Numbered from the stretch's first letter, positions 45,361-57,769 are shown. The stretch is DNA of 64,000 nucleotides from Triatoma infestans (GCA_011037195.1 JAAEAF010006636.1:1-64000), one strand, 5' to 3'. The notes: generated by a model not told the origin, from the sequence alone. Translations and numbers: made by a program.

Positions 45361-46552
45361 AGAGTTAAAACTTAATATATGAATATGTACTTTTTTTTAC
45401 CCATATATTTTAGCTTAATAGTTTTAAGAGGGTCGACACACTCCCCTTCCTGCTCTTCCTCTCCAAAAAAAAAAAACTTTTGTCAAATTTTCGTGAATAA
45501 TAGGGTAAGATTTACGAAATTATTTATTAAAGCTTCTGTACCCAGTTAATTATATATTTAGAAACTTCGCAATTAATAATATTTCTAAAGAGAATAAGAT
45601 CGTTATCCTCATTAAAGAAGAGAAAATCCTATTAAAAATGAGCCACATTAATCATCCTATTAGGGTGGAGATCATTTAAAGTTAATTATATAAATTAGCG
45701 GACATTTTTTATTTAAAATTAGTTTTTTTTTTTATTGTTTATATTATAATAATTTATTTAAAAAAAATGCTTTGTAATTATTTTAATTATAATTATTATT
45801 ATTGTAATTGTTTACAAAACTTGTGTTTAAATGGAGTTTTGTTTAATTGTAAATTGTATACTACACTATATAAGAGAAACTTGGAAGTGAGTAAGTTTTA
45901 ACAAGCTTGTTTACCCTGGTGAGGACTTGTGTTTGAACGCGCCTTATGTTTGTGTCGTCATCTAAAGAGAACTAGCAGCTCCCCTCAAGCTCTGCTTAGT
46001 ACGTAGTTTGTGAAGAGATTGTTGTGGACTTGCAGCCATCATTATATAACATCCGACCATCCTAGCCTACGCTACTGCCACTACTTTCTTCACCAGCTAT
46101 ATATAACTTTACACATACAACCTTTCACTCCTTTAGTCATTATATATGTTGTATTTATGGTCGGGTCCTAAAATATGTTATATATATATATCCTAGGTCA
46201 CAGACAATTGTTCATACTAACAATATCTATTTGAGCAACTTACAATTAATTATACTTTCCTTTCAACTTGCTTTTCCCGCACTACTAATTAAGAGGTCGT
46301 CAAAATTTCCAAAACAATTTTTACAAGGAATACATAATTTGGCATAGATCTAGATAAAAAAAAAAAATGGATTTGACAAATTCGACGGCGCATGAGTGCG
46401 TGCGTGCTTGTGTGCTTGTATTTGTGTTTTTACATATTTATTTTAATAGCATTAACATTAGGTATGTGACACCTTCTCATATTGCAATTGTGTTTACAAA
46501 TTCTATATTGAAGATTTTTTCCACTTTCAAACTTGGAATTTTTACTTAACAT
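45361..46552. other. no gene seen
   Basis: 45830-46150 is less AT-rich with CTATATAAGAGAAAC near 45867 and several CCACTAC-type blocks; it could be part of an LTR, but I found no partner or duplication. TTTA and TA tracts elsewhere. Confidence 0.4.
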
Positions 46553-46750
46553 CTCGGACGTCAGTAATAGCGACTTGGACTTAGAACACGGTGGTCCCAG
46601 GTTCAAGTGTCCAACAACGCTGCCCTTAGTTTTCTTGTCCTAGAAGCCATTTGTCCGGTGATGGATAATGTTGTTTCGAATCGAGACCCCCCCCCCCCGG
46701 CAGTGCACTGAGAAGATGCCTGGGTACTTGTAAGGTATCATTACTATAAA
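46553..46750 (+). mobile_element. tRNA-derived SINE, diverged copy
   Basis: A B box-like GGTTCAAGTGTCC, then TTCTTGTCCTAGAAGCC, GGTGATGGATAATGTTG and GGCAGTGCACTGAGAAG follow the body of the 16411 SINE. A C10 run replaces part of the body. Confidence 0.75.
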
Positions 46751-46784
46751 TTTAAATGGAATCAGAATAATAATTGTTAGTTTG

Positions 46785-47690
46785 ATACTTTTTTTCCTAC
46801 AGTCTCTTAACTCCTACTAAGAGGAAGTAGGAAGTATCAAATTTTCGATCGTGTCAAAAATGTTTTTACCGGAAATACATGATTCGAGATTCCGTCAGTA
46901 CGACAAAATTGTTTTTAGCAAAATATCTCAAAAAAGAAAAATCGCCAGAAATCAAACTTGATATTTCGTTTAGTTACTACACCGTATCTAACACGTAGGT
47001 CTCGGGCATAATCCATCAACCGGAAGTGCGACCATTGCCGATGATTTTCTATAAACTTCGTATACTATCTACGTATATAAATACTTATCGCTTTTTATTT
47101 GAAACATTTTCCTGGAAAAATTAATTGTTTAAAGGTTTTGAAGAGACACAGAGTAGCGTTATACTTTTCACTAAAATGTCACTTCAGTATAATGTATGGT
47201 TTTTGACACTTGTATCATATTATTACACATTACAAGCATTGATAGAATTGTAAATTTGAAGGAAAATCAGTAAACCAGAACTACGACTTTAAGCAATAGT
47301 TTTTATTTATTTATTTATTTATTTATTTATTTTTTGGAATTATCTCGAGAACAGCTAAAACGATTTTTTTGTAATCTTGAATTACTTTCATTGTATTCTA
47401 ATGTATCACTTCTATTTGAAACATTTTTCTAAAAAAAAAAAAAAATTAGTGGTGTTTTAGAGGTGTTTAAACTTAGATACGTTTAAATTTAAACTGTCGC
47501 TATGTAGTCTTATGACAGAGGGCGCCTACTCGTCCACTCAGGTATACAAGTATAATCTACACTATTTTCTTTATAGCCAGCCCATCTAAACATTGCAATT
47601 AGAGAGAATTTTTTTTGTTTATAATAAAATCATATTAATTGGAGTGGGAGAAAGTCTGTGAATGTTTCACACCAGATTTTTAGGAATAAG
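46785..47690 (+). repeat. family A copy, diverged
   Basis: Starts near CAGTCTCTTAACTCCTACT and ends at GGAGTGGGAGAAAGTCTGTG (47641) and TTTCACACCAGATTTTT. Contains a (TTTA)n tract at 47303-47334. Confidence 0.75.
47303..47334. repeat. (TTTA)n microsatellite
   Basis: About eight tandem TTTA units. Confidence 0.9.
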
Positions 47691-47722
47691 TTTTATCTGA
47701 ATGTGGCTGCATTGTAAGACAG

Positions 47723-48213
47723 TGTGATGGATGCAAAACATTAAAATATATTAATTTATAAATAAATCGAAATTATCAAAATATGTGACATACCCTTGCA
47801 AAAGGGCAAGCCAGGTAGAAGAAGTCCAGTTACTGGCATTGTTTTCCCCTTCTCCTCACAGAGGAGGAATTGAAGGAACAAAGAGAAGAGATTGTTTTAA
47901 GGACAGACTTGTGCTAGAAATCAAGGTGGAAACAACGGAACATTACTTCAGGAATCGCTCTCTAAATATCTGTGCCAGTTTCACAATATATTAAATAAGT
48001 TTATAATATCAATTAACTTGTAGTTATTATTTGAAAGATTATATTTAATTGTTAACAGTGGTGATTTCTTAATTATTCTTATTACTTCTATCTTCTATCT
48101 CCAACATACTTACAAGCCCTTTTCACTAAAACGCTCACGCCACAAGCCAGCAATACTTTTCACGCCATTACATTACAACAGTGCCTTCGGCCGGTCCTCA
48201 CCAAAACATTACA
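47723..48213. mobile_element. solo LTR (491 bp), 4-bp duplication ACAG
   Basis: Begins TGTGATGG and ends AACATTACA, with ACAG on both sides (47719-47722 and 48214-48217). Its distal part (GGAACATTACTTCAGGAATC, CAGTGGTGATTTC, ACAAGCCCTTTTCACTAAA, GCTCACGCCACAA) matches the LTR at 17211-17752. A spurious 69-codon frame lies inside (47785-47994). Confidence 0.8.
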
Positions 48214-48264
48214 ACAGCTTGGAAAAAAAAAAAAATTAAGCTCTAATCACAGATTCCCCTTCAC

Positions 48265-49990
48265 AGCTCAGAAACCCCTTAAAATTTTGTTTTCCTAACT
48301 GGAAAAATCATCTTTCGGTGTTTTGGTATTCAAAGTAAACAAAAAAAAAAAAAAAATTGTTTCTGAATATAAAAAGAAGAAGTAATAAAATCTATTAGAG
48401 AATAATAAAAAATATATTACTTTTAAAATAAAACTCTATAATATTTAGAGTATTCTGCATTAAATATTGTACATTCCTCGCAATCCTAATCGATCGATTA
48501 TTGTTAGTTTATAAAGTACCTTTTTTTTTTTTTACCAAAATTTACAAGTCAATGATAATTTTTAATTCGTGAAATTCGCTGCCATTAAGACGCATGGTTG
48601 CTTCATAAAAAATAATTTATGTATGTACGAGTATATAATATATATAATGGATGTGTTAGGTGGAGAGAATTTGTCTGGTTAATGAAATGAGGATTGACTT
48701 TGTTAACACTGGTTAACTAATATATTAATTAAGAGACACAGACTGCCTGGACTTTGCAATAGAGAAATGTTTTAGGTAGAGTGGTAAATGGGTAATGTCA
48801 CGTAGCGATTGGATGTATTGAACTGTCCTGAACTGTATATCTCTGGACTGTCCGTCGCTGTATTTATACAGTTTCTCCCACTCCACTACGATAGAATGCT
48901 TGGGTTTGTTTCTCTTCTCGTTACTGATGTAACAGCAACTAAAGGCAGTAAAGAGAAGAGAAACAAACCCAAGCACTCTCTCGGACTGTAGTGAGAGAAA
49001 CTGTATAAATACAGCGACGTCCAGAGATATACAGTTGAGGACAGTTCAATACAACCAATCACTACGTTATTACCCATTTACCACTCTACCTGAACCATTC
49101 TCTATTGTAAAGTCCAGGCAGTCTGTGTGTCTCTATATATTAGTTAACCAGTGTTAACAAAGTCAATCTCACTTTATCAACCAGACAGATTCTCTCCACC
49201 TAACACATCCATTATATTATTTATACAGTTTCTCCCATTCCAGTCCGAGAGAGTGCTTGGGTTTGTTTCTCTTCTCTTTATTGTCTTTGCTTGCTGATCT
49301 CTCTTTGGTTGCTGTTACATATATTTGTGTCTTATTGAAATTTATTCACCTAATTATCAAGATAATTATTAATATTTAAAAAAAAAAAAAGGACATAAGA
49401 TGCGAGCTTTGAAAACTTTCATCAGACTTATTACCTTCATGGAGAAAAAGCGCGCAGAAAACTGGAAAAACTGTTCAATAAAAGTCCGCACATCCGGTCA
49501 CTCGATTTTCTTCAAACTTGGAATTCTGGCAAAATATTTAATTCTGATTAATATTATTATATAGAAGATAGAATCCTAAAATTAAGTAAAATAGCACATT
49601 AAAGGGGAAGCGTAGGTCCCCATCTCCCCCAAAAAAACTCTCTTAAATAGATTTTCCTGAAGAAATATTTAAAAAAAAGAAAAAAAGTTGTAGCTCTTTC
49701 TACGCGTAAATAAAATGCCTAGTTTCAAGAAAATCGTTTTTCGAGTAGTTTACGATAAAATCTCAAAATACTGAAAAATCTATTTAGTAGAGTGATACTT
49801 CCGGTTGACCGACTTTGAACGAACTTAAACGAAATATCTAGTTTTAGCTTAACACATATACAGACAAACAAACCAATTTTTCAGATTTAGGAACTCCCAA
49901 AACGTATACTCCCGGTGAAAACTCAATTTCGATAATTTGACACCATTGCAATACTTTCCCTTACAGCAATAAGTGGGAGAATAAATTATT
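48265..49990 (-). repeat. segment paralogous to 43.0-43.9 kb with a palindrome inserted
   Basis: Matches 43020-43905 on both sides of about 48640-49345; the reversed family A portion continues to about 49990 (GGTGAAAACTCAATTTCGAT, TGCAATACTTTCCCTTAC). The missing counterpart in the other paralogue defines 48640-49345 as an insertion. Confidence 0.7.
48643..49216. repeat. 574-bp near-perfect palindrome (foldback)
   Basis: Arms 48643-48926 and 48945-49216 with a loop of about 18 bp. Pairs include TATAATGGATGTGTTAGGTG with its complement at the right end, GTTAACACTGGTTAACTAAT, and GGGTTTGTTTCTCTTCTC with GAGAAGAGAAACAAACCC. A third, direct partial copy follows at about 49219-49300. Very few mismatches by eye. 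Confidence 0.9.
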
Positions 49991-50639
49991 TCTCCAATCA
50001 TTTTTAGTTTTTCACTTTTCACGCATACAAAGACTTAAAAAGTTTACATAAAAAAATTATTTATTTGATTGTTTTTATGATTGATAAGTTCAACCGTAAA
50101 ATCTATCCCAGCCATACAGTTATTCAATTTTTTTTTGATTGGCTATTAAAAATTTATTTAAATCAATATTTTCATTTCTTTATTGTTGATTGAATAAATC
50201 GGAAGATATAAAAATAGATTCAAAAAATATAGATTCTTTTTAAACTTTGTTTTAGAATCAATAGACGTTTATTTACATTTGTATTTAAAAAAAAACTTTT
50301 CTATTAGGCACTCGATTAATATATTCCTATTTCTAAATAAACTGACAATAACTTTTACTTCATTAACAAATTGCAATTTGAACACTTTATTAGTGATCGT
50401 AAATTGTTTACGAGTGTACATTTTATAGGCGCAGTCATTCAGATTTAATAGCCCAGTTGAGTAAATTTTACCTAAAGTGAACATTGCAGTTTAACTGTTA
50501 ACATTAAAATTCAAAAAAATTTTTTTTTTATTATTCTGTATATTTTTCAAAGAAAAAGTTCACAACACTTTTTTACTTTTTCTAAAGGAGAGACGTATCT
50601 AGAAAAACGTACTTTTTAGGATCATCAGAACGAGTAGAA
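49991..50639. other. AT-rich spacer, no gene seen
   Basis: A minus-strand 71-codon frame at 50269-50484 is unrecognised. Confidence 0.45.
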
Positions 50640-51020
50640 TGATCCTTATTTGACAGAAAGTTAGTGCTTGATTCTGTCTAGATCTAACATTTGATCATAG
50701 GTGGGTGAAGAAGGCTTTCTAGGCCAACGCTCTGACAAGGAAAGGCGTTATACCTTCCTTTATGAGTTCGGAGATCTATTTTGGAATAAACATCCTGTCT
50801 CTCTAAGAAGAAGTGAGAAATAAGGAAGAAAGCAAGAGAGAAAGAGAAGGAGTAACCTCTAGAGAAATCTCCCAGAACTTCTATGAGATCTAAAAGTTTT
50901 CTTAACGGAACAATGTAGACTCAAGAATTGCCAGGATAAGCTGGACCATGAATTCCATATCATTTGCAGATTCTGCGGCGAGATGGAGGAGATTCCAATA
51001 CACTATCCCGTTTTTTGTTT
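50640..51020 (+). pseudogene. C-terminal fragment of an RNase-H-type non-LTR element (tentative)
   Basis: Purine-rich, less AT-rich DNA. The last part reads LDHEFHIICRFCGEMEEIP then IHYPVFC: the C-x2-C-x-E-x-E-x-x-x-H zinc-binding end that follows RNase H in I/R1-type elements. The preceding frame is broken and unrecognised. Confidence 0.45.
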
Positions 51021-51953
51021 CTTTTTTTTTTTAAGTAGAATTAATTGTTTATAGAAACTCGTTTAAGCACTTGTAAAGCACGAAAATTCTTGTGAGTTAG
51101 AAGATAAAGGTAATTAAATAGTAGAACAGTATGTCCTAAATAGTTTCAGTTTTACTTTGAACTATTTTTTTCCCCACACTTCTCAATGAAGCAACATCGA
51201 ACATACGGTTCTGGCAGCCTAAAACAAGGTTGAAATAGAAAATTTATCTACTTTTACTTCTTGTAAAACAGGCAATACTTTTCACAATAGTGATTCTGCT
51301 AAGTCTATAAAGTTGAAATAAATGACGCTTCAAAGTTTCAGTATTACTTTGAACTAAAGTTTAAAACTTAATAATTGAACTCATCTGGTTAATTTTAATA
51401 GGTTAACTTTTCATATTATAGAAAATTTACCTAAATTAATATCATGTCATTTCTGTATTAAATAAAGTATGTATTATTTTATATAAGTCCATTTGTGTTT
51501 TTTTTTTTTCCTGGTAAGAGTATCCCTAACATCAGGGAGTTTATTTCTACATGCTCCATACAAAATAAGTACGTATATTACATGTATTTTATTTACAGAC
51601 ATATTTTAATATATTATCACAGTATCTGAACTTATAAAGCAAATTTTACTTGTGGCTGATAAAAAGAGTGCAAAGAAATATAATATTATTTAAATGTGCA
51701 GCCGTCAATTTCAAATAATCAAATAAACAGAAAAAGTGAATTATACAAACAAACAAAATAAAATGAAATAAAAAATTAATAAAGTATGAATATCTAATAA
51801 TCAAGTTGATCTAATATATAAAAAATGCTTCTAAACATTTCAAACTTAAACAACAAATTTAAATTATTTTAACACGAATAAGTAACGGAAAAATTAAACG
51901 GCACTAAATAACGATAAATTAAAATAATTAAAATTGAAGTTAATAACTTAAAA
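51021..51953. other. AT-rich spacer, no gene seen
   Basis: The right part (51720-51950) is probably the 3' untranslated region of the minus-strand element that follows. Confidence 0.45.
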
Positions 51954-52646
51954 TTAGAGATTATCAAAATCAATTTTGTTGACAAATTTGGTAAACTTTG
52001 GTAGATACTTTTTATCAATTAACTGTTGGTTGTCCTGGACAGGCCAAACATCTCCATGAAGGATGATCTCTCTGATAAGGTCTGTTCGAAGATGATCTAA
52101 TTTGGTGCAGTTATTTATGAGATGTTGAGTGGTTTGAAGCTCTGCTATTGCGCAATCACACATTGGGCTACTTAATATTTTGAATCTATGGAGATAAGAT
52201 TTAAAATGTCTGTTGTACTCCAGATATTTTCCCATTTTGAAAGAGTGTTTGTTTTGATTAATGATTTGTGTTTAGAAATTGGTTCTTTACTGTATGAAAT
52301 GGGTAGAGATATATCTTTTGAGGCAGCTTTCGCAAATTTATCTGGAACTTCATTTCCAGTTGTGCCACAGTGGCTTTTAACCCATTCGAAGTATACAATG
52401 TAACCTAGATTTTTCAATAGCAGCACCTTATTCCGGATTTGTTCAATAAGCGGTAAATGACAACTTGTATTTGGAAGAGATTCTACTGTCTGTTTTAATA
52501 CATATTTTACTGTTGGGAAATGGTAAGAAACTATTGTAGAATGTCTCGAGAGCTTTTAGTATTGCAAAAGCTTTTGCTTGATTGTTTGAAGATAGTCTTA
52601 GCTTAGATGAGTGCACCATCCGACCTTTAGCAAAGAGCCCATCCAT
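51954..52646 (-). pseudogene. RNase H domain and zinc-binding end of a non-LTR retrotransposon
   Basis: From 52646 leftward: SNNQAKAFAILKALETF and CIKTDSRISSKY (RNase H first strands and active-site D-S), then in a new frame VYFEWVKSHCGTTGNEVPDKFAKAA, the W-V-K/P-x-H-x-G-x-x-GNE-x-x-D-x-x-AK block, and then FKSYLHRFKILSSPMCDC, TTQHLINNCTKL, a C-x-C...H-x4-C zinc-binding end. It belongs to the RNase-H-bearing non-LTR elements but is a different family from the copies at 23, 41 and 58 kb. At least two frame breaks. It ends abruptly at 52646, where a family A copy begins. Confidence 0.8.
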
Positions 52647-52649
52647 TTG

Positions 52650-53440
52650 TGTGTGTGTGTATCTGTCTGTTGTCTATGTGAATGTGTGGGGTCACCATAA
52701 CTCAAAAACAAATTCAAACTTGATATTTCGTTTATGTTCTTTAAGTGGACAACTAGTGTTCAGTATGTAGAGGCATATAACTTTTGTCTAAAACTGTTTT
52801 CCAAGAAAATTCGGTTAAAGAGGTTTTGGGGAAGAAATGAGGTAAGTATTGAAAAAATTTTCAATAATAAACATTTTTAATTTGCAGTAAGACTAAGCCG
52901 TGTGAGTGTTTCACATCAGATTTTATTTTCTGTTTCTTTATAAGAGGAAATAATTACATAAACGAAAATTCACAGCAATATCAAACTTGGTGTTTCGTTA
53001 AGCCTATTGCCACACCGTACCTGACACGAAGGTTTTGGGCAACATCTACCAACCGGAAACGCGTCTTTTGCCGTATGTTTTCTTTTTCTTCTTTAGTATT
53101 TCGCGAATTTCCCCCCCCCCCAAAAAATAAACGGCTGCAAATATTTTCTTTAAACTTATCATAATTCTATCTACATACATAAATGCCTATCACTTTTAGT
53201 TGAAACATTTCCCGGAAAAATTGACTTTTTAGAGTTCTCTGGGATTAGTAAAAAAGTTAAGCTTTCCCTTAAAGTGCGATTTCAATTCAATATAGAATTT
53301 CAAATTTGAACAAAATTGCTTAACCGGAAGTGCAACTTTAAGAAATTAGGTTTTTAAGTTTGATGGAATTTCCTCAATTTATTGACCAACAATTTCTATT
53401 AAACTTGGAATGCTAACTGTACAGGTTTAAACCTATCAAA
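52650..53440 (+). repeat. family A copies, two diverged pieces
   Basis: First piece: GTGTGTGTGTGTATCTG to GTGTGAGTGTTTCACATCAG (52899-52918). Second piece: from about 52930 with CCAACCGGAAACGCG and TTAACCGGAAGTGCAAC (about 53320). C10 run near 53111. Confidence 0.65.
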
Positions 53441-53600
53441 TATGTGGTTGGGTCCGCAATGTTAGATAACATTTATGATTATTTTATCCGTCATAGTATG
53501 CTTCATTTTGTTGTTCTGACCGGTTCTGGATTGGTTTTCAATCAATTCCTAGAGAGGACTTAAAATGTACGTTTATATCACAACAAACACTGGTAGTTTG
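53441..53600 (-). repeat. diverged fragment of the hammerhead foldback family
   Basis: GTGGTTGGGTCCGC, GCTTCATTTTGTTGTTCTGA and CCGGTT correspond to the left arm of 7697-8072, but the hammerhead core is not preserved. A similar inverted piece lies at about 54300-54400 (CCAACAAAATGAAGCATGCT). Confidence 0.5.
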
Positions 53601-53658
53601 TGTGCGGAGCTTATAAGGTTATAGAAGTATGTATATAGCATCTGCGATACATACTTAA

Positions 53659-54232
53659 GGGAATAGCTAAGTGGTTAGCGTACTGGGCTCTCACGCGGAA
53701 GACTCGGGTTCTAGTCCAGCTGTGCTACTCTTAGATTTTTTCTTCCTAGGAGCCTCTATAGCTCACTGTCCGGTGATGGACAGTGTGGTCTGTGAAATGT
53801 TTTTGGTGTTGTTGTATTGTAGTAGTTGGTTGTGGCGTGAGCGATTTAGTAAAAGGACTTGTAAGTATATATGTTTAAGAGAGAAGTATTAGTAATAATC
53901 AAATGAGCACCACTGTTTTTAAAATAAATATATTATTCTCTAAGCAAATTTAAGTACTTTACAATATCACAACTGTATCTTAATAAAATGATGTTTATTT
54001 AGAATAAAGGCAAATCTCTAAGATACAGTGCATTATGATACTAAGATACATTTAAAATGTTAACAAAATTAGATTTTGGATACTATAAAATATTCTGTAA
54101 AAAAATATTCTTTTTGATTCTATTTACATCTGTAACGAGAGAACACTGTACGGTTGCCGGCAGTGCACTGAGAAGGTTCCGGGCGCCAATGACCATAGAT
54201 GTTGACGCGCCTTAAATTAAAAAAAAAAGAAA
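53659..54232 (+). mobile_element. tRNA-derived SINE interrupted by a solo LTR
   Basis: The head (TAGCTAAGTGGTTAGC A box; CGGGTTCTAGTCC B box) and body run to 53792; the body resumes at 54129 with TCTGTAACGAGAGAACACTG and ends GACGCGCCTTAAATT plus an A tail. Removing 53793-54128 and one TCTG restores the SINE order seen at 16411. Confidence 0.9.
53793..54128. mobile_element. solo LTR (336 bp) nested in a SINE, 4-bp duplication TCTG
   Basis: TG...CA ends with TCTG on each side (53789-53792 and 54129-54132). In reverse it matches the LTRs at 17211 and 47723: AGAATATTTTATAGT, TAATTTTGTTAACATTTTAA, ATACTTCTCTCTTAAACATA, ACAAGTCCTTTTACTAAA. Confidence 0.88.
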
Positions 54233-54627
54233 AAAAGTATAACCTTATAACCTTCCCGCATATAAACAATTAATGTCGTTTGTGTTATAAACATATAGTC
54301 AACTCTCAACACGAATTGATTGCAAACCAATCCGAAACAGGCCCACACCAACAAAATGAAGCATGCTATCTATGATGGATAAAAATCATAGATAATTCTA
54401 TCACTTTTAGTTGAAGTATTAAAAAAAAAAAAAATAAATAAATAAATAACTATTGCTTTTTGATAATTTTGTGAAATTTATGGGTTAAAATTCAAAATTG
54501 GTTGGGGGGGGGGGGGTTCTATGTTATTGGAACGCATTTCCACTTTCTTACGTGCTGGGTTTTGGATAGGTTTTTGATTGTTCCCGACATCACATTTATT
54601 ATGTTTTTTTTTTGTTTTTTTTTTATA

Positions 54628-54850
54628 ATTTAAGGCGCATCACATCTATAGTCATTGGTGCCCTAAGCCTTCTCAGTGCGTTGCCAGCCTCTGGACAGTG
54701 TTCTCTCGTTACAGACAACGCTGTCCATCACCGAACAGTGAGATGTAGAAGCTCCAGGTAGAAAAAAATCTAAGGGTAGCACAGCTAGACTCGAACCCAG
54801 GTCCTCCGCGTGGGAATCCAGTACGCTAACCACTTAGAGCTATTCCATTC
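54628..54850 (-). mobile_element. tRNA-derived SINE, reversed full-length copy
   Basis: On the minus strand: TAGCTCTAAGTGGTTAGCG head, B box GGGTTCGAGTCTAG, GGTGATGGACAGCGTTG, AACGAGAGAACACTGTCC, CACTGAGAAGGC, and GCGCCTTAAATT followed by an A-rich tail. Confidence 0.9.
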
Positions 54851-57074
54851 CCTATTTATTATGTTTATCTTAGGACATATGAGCGAAATTTGAAGTGTAA
54901 AGGAAAATTGGTCACTTCATGTATATCTAGTTTTATTAACCGGATTAAAAGAAAGTCGTGTGATTGTTTCACATTTGATTTTTTTTTTTAAATTGTGAAA
55001 TTTTTGTTTTTTTATTTTCAAATTTTTATTTCTTATACTTTATATTATATTCTAAAATACACATATACACATTTTTTTTTTAAAAAAAAAGTTAGTTAAT
55101 TACTATTTTTCTAAAAATTCCTTAGCCAGTTTCGATTAGTTTATTATGGAAACTGCAAAATTATAATCTCGCAAATTACTAAATCTATTTCTAAAACAGA
55201 ATATACCTGCTAAAACTTTTTTTTTAAATAATTATAATATTATAAATAATGTTTGTTTGTATGTGTATATACATATATATATGAAACACTCTTGACTTTA
55301 CTGTACAACGTTTCTTTACCGGTGCTGATAGAGAGGCTGTGCAAACACACATTCTCAAACACTGAAAGCATCCCAACATCCCAAGATCAATACAGTTTGT
55401 TCAGCCTCATCATGGGGCTTTTTTTTTTCTTCTTTCACTTTTCATTCTTTCATTCTTTAAATCTTTCTTCCTTGTTGCCACCACCATTTTTATCTTTATT
55501 TTTTCTTTAGAAACGTTTAGATTTTGTTCTATATTTAAATGTTAATATTCTTTATTGTAGTAGTACTATATCATTTGGTCCTAGCTATTAAAGAGTTATT
55601 AGTAGTTAATATTATATTAAAGGAAAGTTATTTTTCTGTTAATAGAAGTGAATAGTCCTTGTGAGTTTTTTTTTAATAAAACTTTCGAACGAATAGTTTG
55701 AATAATGAATAGTTATTGCCTTGATTGTATTAAAAATTCAAAACTCAGTATTCGTGACGACATAAATAAAAATTGTACTTATATATGATAAAAATAACCT
55801 AACTTCATAATATACATTGTTTTCTGCAAGAAACAATGGAATACAAGGGATCAAGGGTAGGAGATTATTGTATAATAAATAATAATAATCGTATATCTGT
55901 ATAGAGATTTAGACATGCTATTGCCCCTTAACAATTAGGGCACAAAGTACACATTTTGCATGCATCACAACTTAGTGTTTTATCTATATATTAAAGCATT
56001 CTATACAATGTACATTATGGACTATATAATATTATATCTATGTGAATATATTCCTCGATCGTTAAATCTTTGTTTTTAATGTCCTCATGACTGATGAGTA
56101 CGCTGTGTGTCCCAGCAACTCAACTCAGTTGAGCAGCCTCACTGACCCAAGGTCGTGCATCTCTCTAATATTTGTTAATTTCTTTTTTAAAATATTTGTA
56201 TTCAACTTTATGTTTTTTTTTGGGGGGGGGGGATTTATTGAAAAGTTTGTATGAAACAATGGTTTAACTGTTCATATTGTTGGTCAGTCGAGTAAAGGGA
56301 AACCGGAAACACAATGCTTTGGAAACTATAAAGTTTCGCTTGTTGTTGGCAGAAGTTCCGTTTGGCATAAATCATGAAGCTGTAGACAAAGAGACTGTCC
56401 ATTATCTGCAGGTGTTGAAAAGCTGGAGGGTGTATCTCGTTCTTTGTGAAACTTCCGTGTCAACGTAGTTATCACTTTACGATCTTCCTTGCCTCATATC
56501 GTATGACGTTTAGAGAACAACGTATGGTAAACAGTTGTAGGTTTATTTATTTATTCTAGGTTTATTTATTTCTAGGTTTATTTATTTATTTAGCTGGTCT
56601 TTTTCATTAATTTTTTAATAAGAAAAATATTCAAAAAATCCTTCCAGATGCGTTAAAAAATTTAGCTTATTATCCAAAGACTTGCCCGGAAATTTGATTT
56701 TCGTATCTACAGATCACGATGTACATTCAAATGTAAAAAAAATAAAATAAAATAAAAAATGCAACACTCAATACTTTTATATCAAGTAAAAATTGCGCTT
56801 TAGGGATATATATAAATATATTATATAATTTACTGTCATTTGTTAACAATATAGTCCAATAATTGTATTCTGGTATACAGAATGGAAGAAATTAGTTGGG
56901 AAATGTAATGGTAGTACGCTAGTGAACTGCACTAACGAAGATTTTTAAAGATGGTCCGGTACGGTGCTATGGGCAGTTGAGGTTGCCCAAAAGAAGGAAT
57001 TAATGCATAAAGTTGCCACCTCAAAGTTTCATGGTTTATACAAACATTTAAATTTCGAATTGGGGCCATAAAAG
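54851..57074. other. no gene recognised
   Basis: A family A end (GATTGTTTCACATTTGATTTTT) near 54960. A 63-codon frame at 56277-56468 and an 85-codon frame at 55253-55510 have no recognisable content. 56092-56143 is the second copy of the conserved hairpin box. TTTA-type tandem tract near 56540-56590. Confidence 0.45.
56092..56143 (+). repeat. conserved 52-bp box with a small hairpin, copy 2
   Basis: TGATGAGTACGCTGTGTGT, AGCAACTCAA, then TTGAGCAGCCTCACT, as at 32146-32197. Flanking sequences differ. Confidence 0.6.
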
Positions 57075-57735
57075 TTTTTATTTATTTATTTATTTTGTGA
57101 AATTTACAACTATAACAATAGTTACAACAAGTAAATATGGTGATAGCTAATACAGTAACAGGAAGTTTAGATTGGAGAAGCCACCCAGTGGTGACACTCC
57201 GGTATCATGGAGCATTATTTCACTGTGTCATGATAATAGTAGATCGCGAGGCCTCTTCAATCTCCTTAGGGGATTACCTGGTATTGTAGGACAAGAGAGC
57301 TGTTCTATAAGAGAATTGGAATGAGCTGCTGCTGTAGAGGAATGAAATTTGAGGAAACGAGATTTCGCTAAATCGTTGACAAAAGGAACGTTCAGGTCAT
57401 TGTGGATTGTGAGGTTCGATATAAAAAATGGAGCAATAATGATTATCCGAAGAATTATTGACAGCAAGGATTGGTTGCGTTGGGAGTTGGAACGTTTAGT
57501 CGATCCCCATACTTCAAAACCGTATGACCAAATTGGTCTTAGTAACAGCAAATATGAAAGTCTTTTGTTATTTAAGTTTAGTTTTGATCGTCTGTCGATG
57601 ATCCTTGCGAGGAGTTTATAGCGTCGGTTAGTTTCTTGTCTTTTCAGTCTGGTATGTGGATTCCATGTTAATCGTCTGTCCAGGTATAGTCCAAGGTAAC
57701 GTACATTGTTAGCTGATGGAATAGGGATTTGGTTA
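57075..57735 (-). pseudogene. Jockey-like retrotransposon, reverse transcriptase C-terminal end
   Basis: One continuous minus-strand frame from about 57730 to the stop at 57228: NNVRYLGLYLDRRLTW, RRYKLLARII, LLLLRPIWSYGFEVWGS, KRSN, then ISNLTIHNDLNVPFV and RRLKRPRDLLLS. These are the thumb and C-terminal blocks of Jockey-clade reverse transcriptases, including the terminal R-LKR-x-DLL. The 3' side (57075-57227) looks like untranslated sequence ending in an A-rich (TAAA)n tail. The frame is intact over 165 codons, so this is a fairly recent fragment, truncated or rearranged at about 57735. Confidence 0.88.
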
Positions 57736-57769
57736 ATGAATACAGGTGGTAGGATTCATCAAATACATT

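Noticed and set aside
53793..54128. 47723 and 53793 LTRs as the two ends of one LTR retrotransposon
   Set aside because: They are in opposite orientation, have different 4-bp duplications, and the region between is filled with other repeats.
56091..56130. CTGATGA near a hairpin, considered as a hammerhead ribozyme
   Set aside because: No GAAA block follows the putative stem II and no cleavage site can be paired; copy 1 has TTGATGA.
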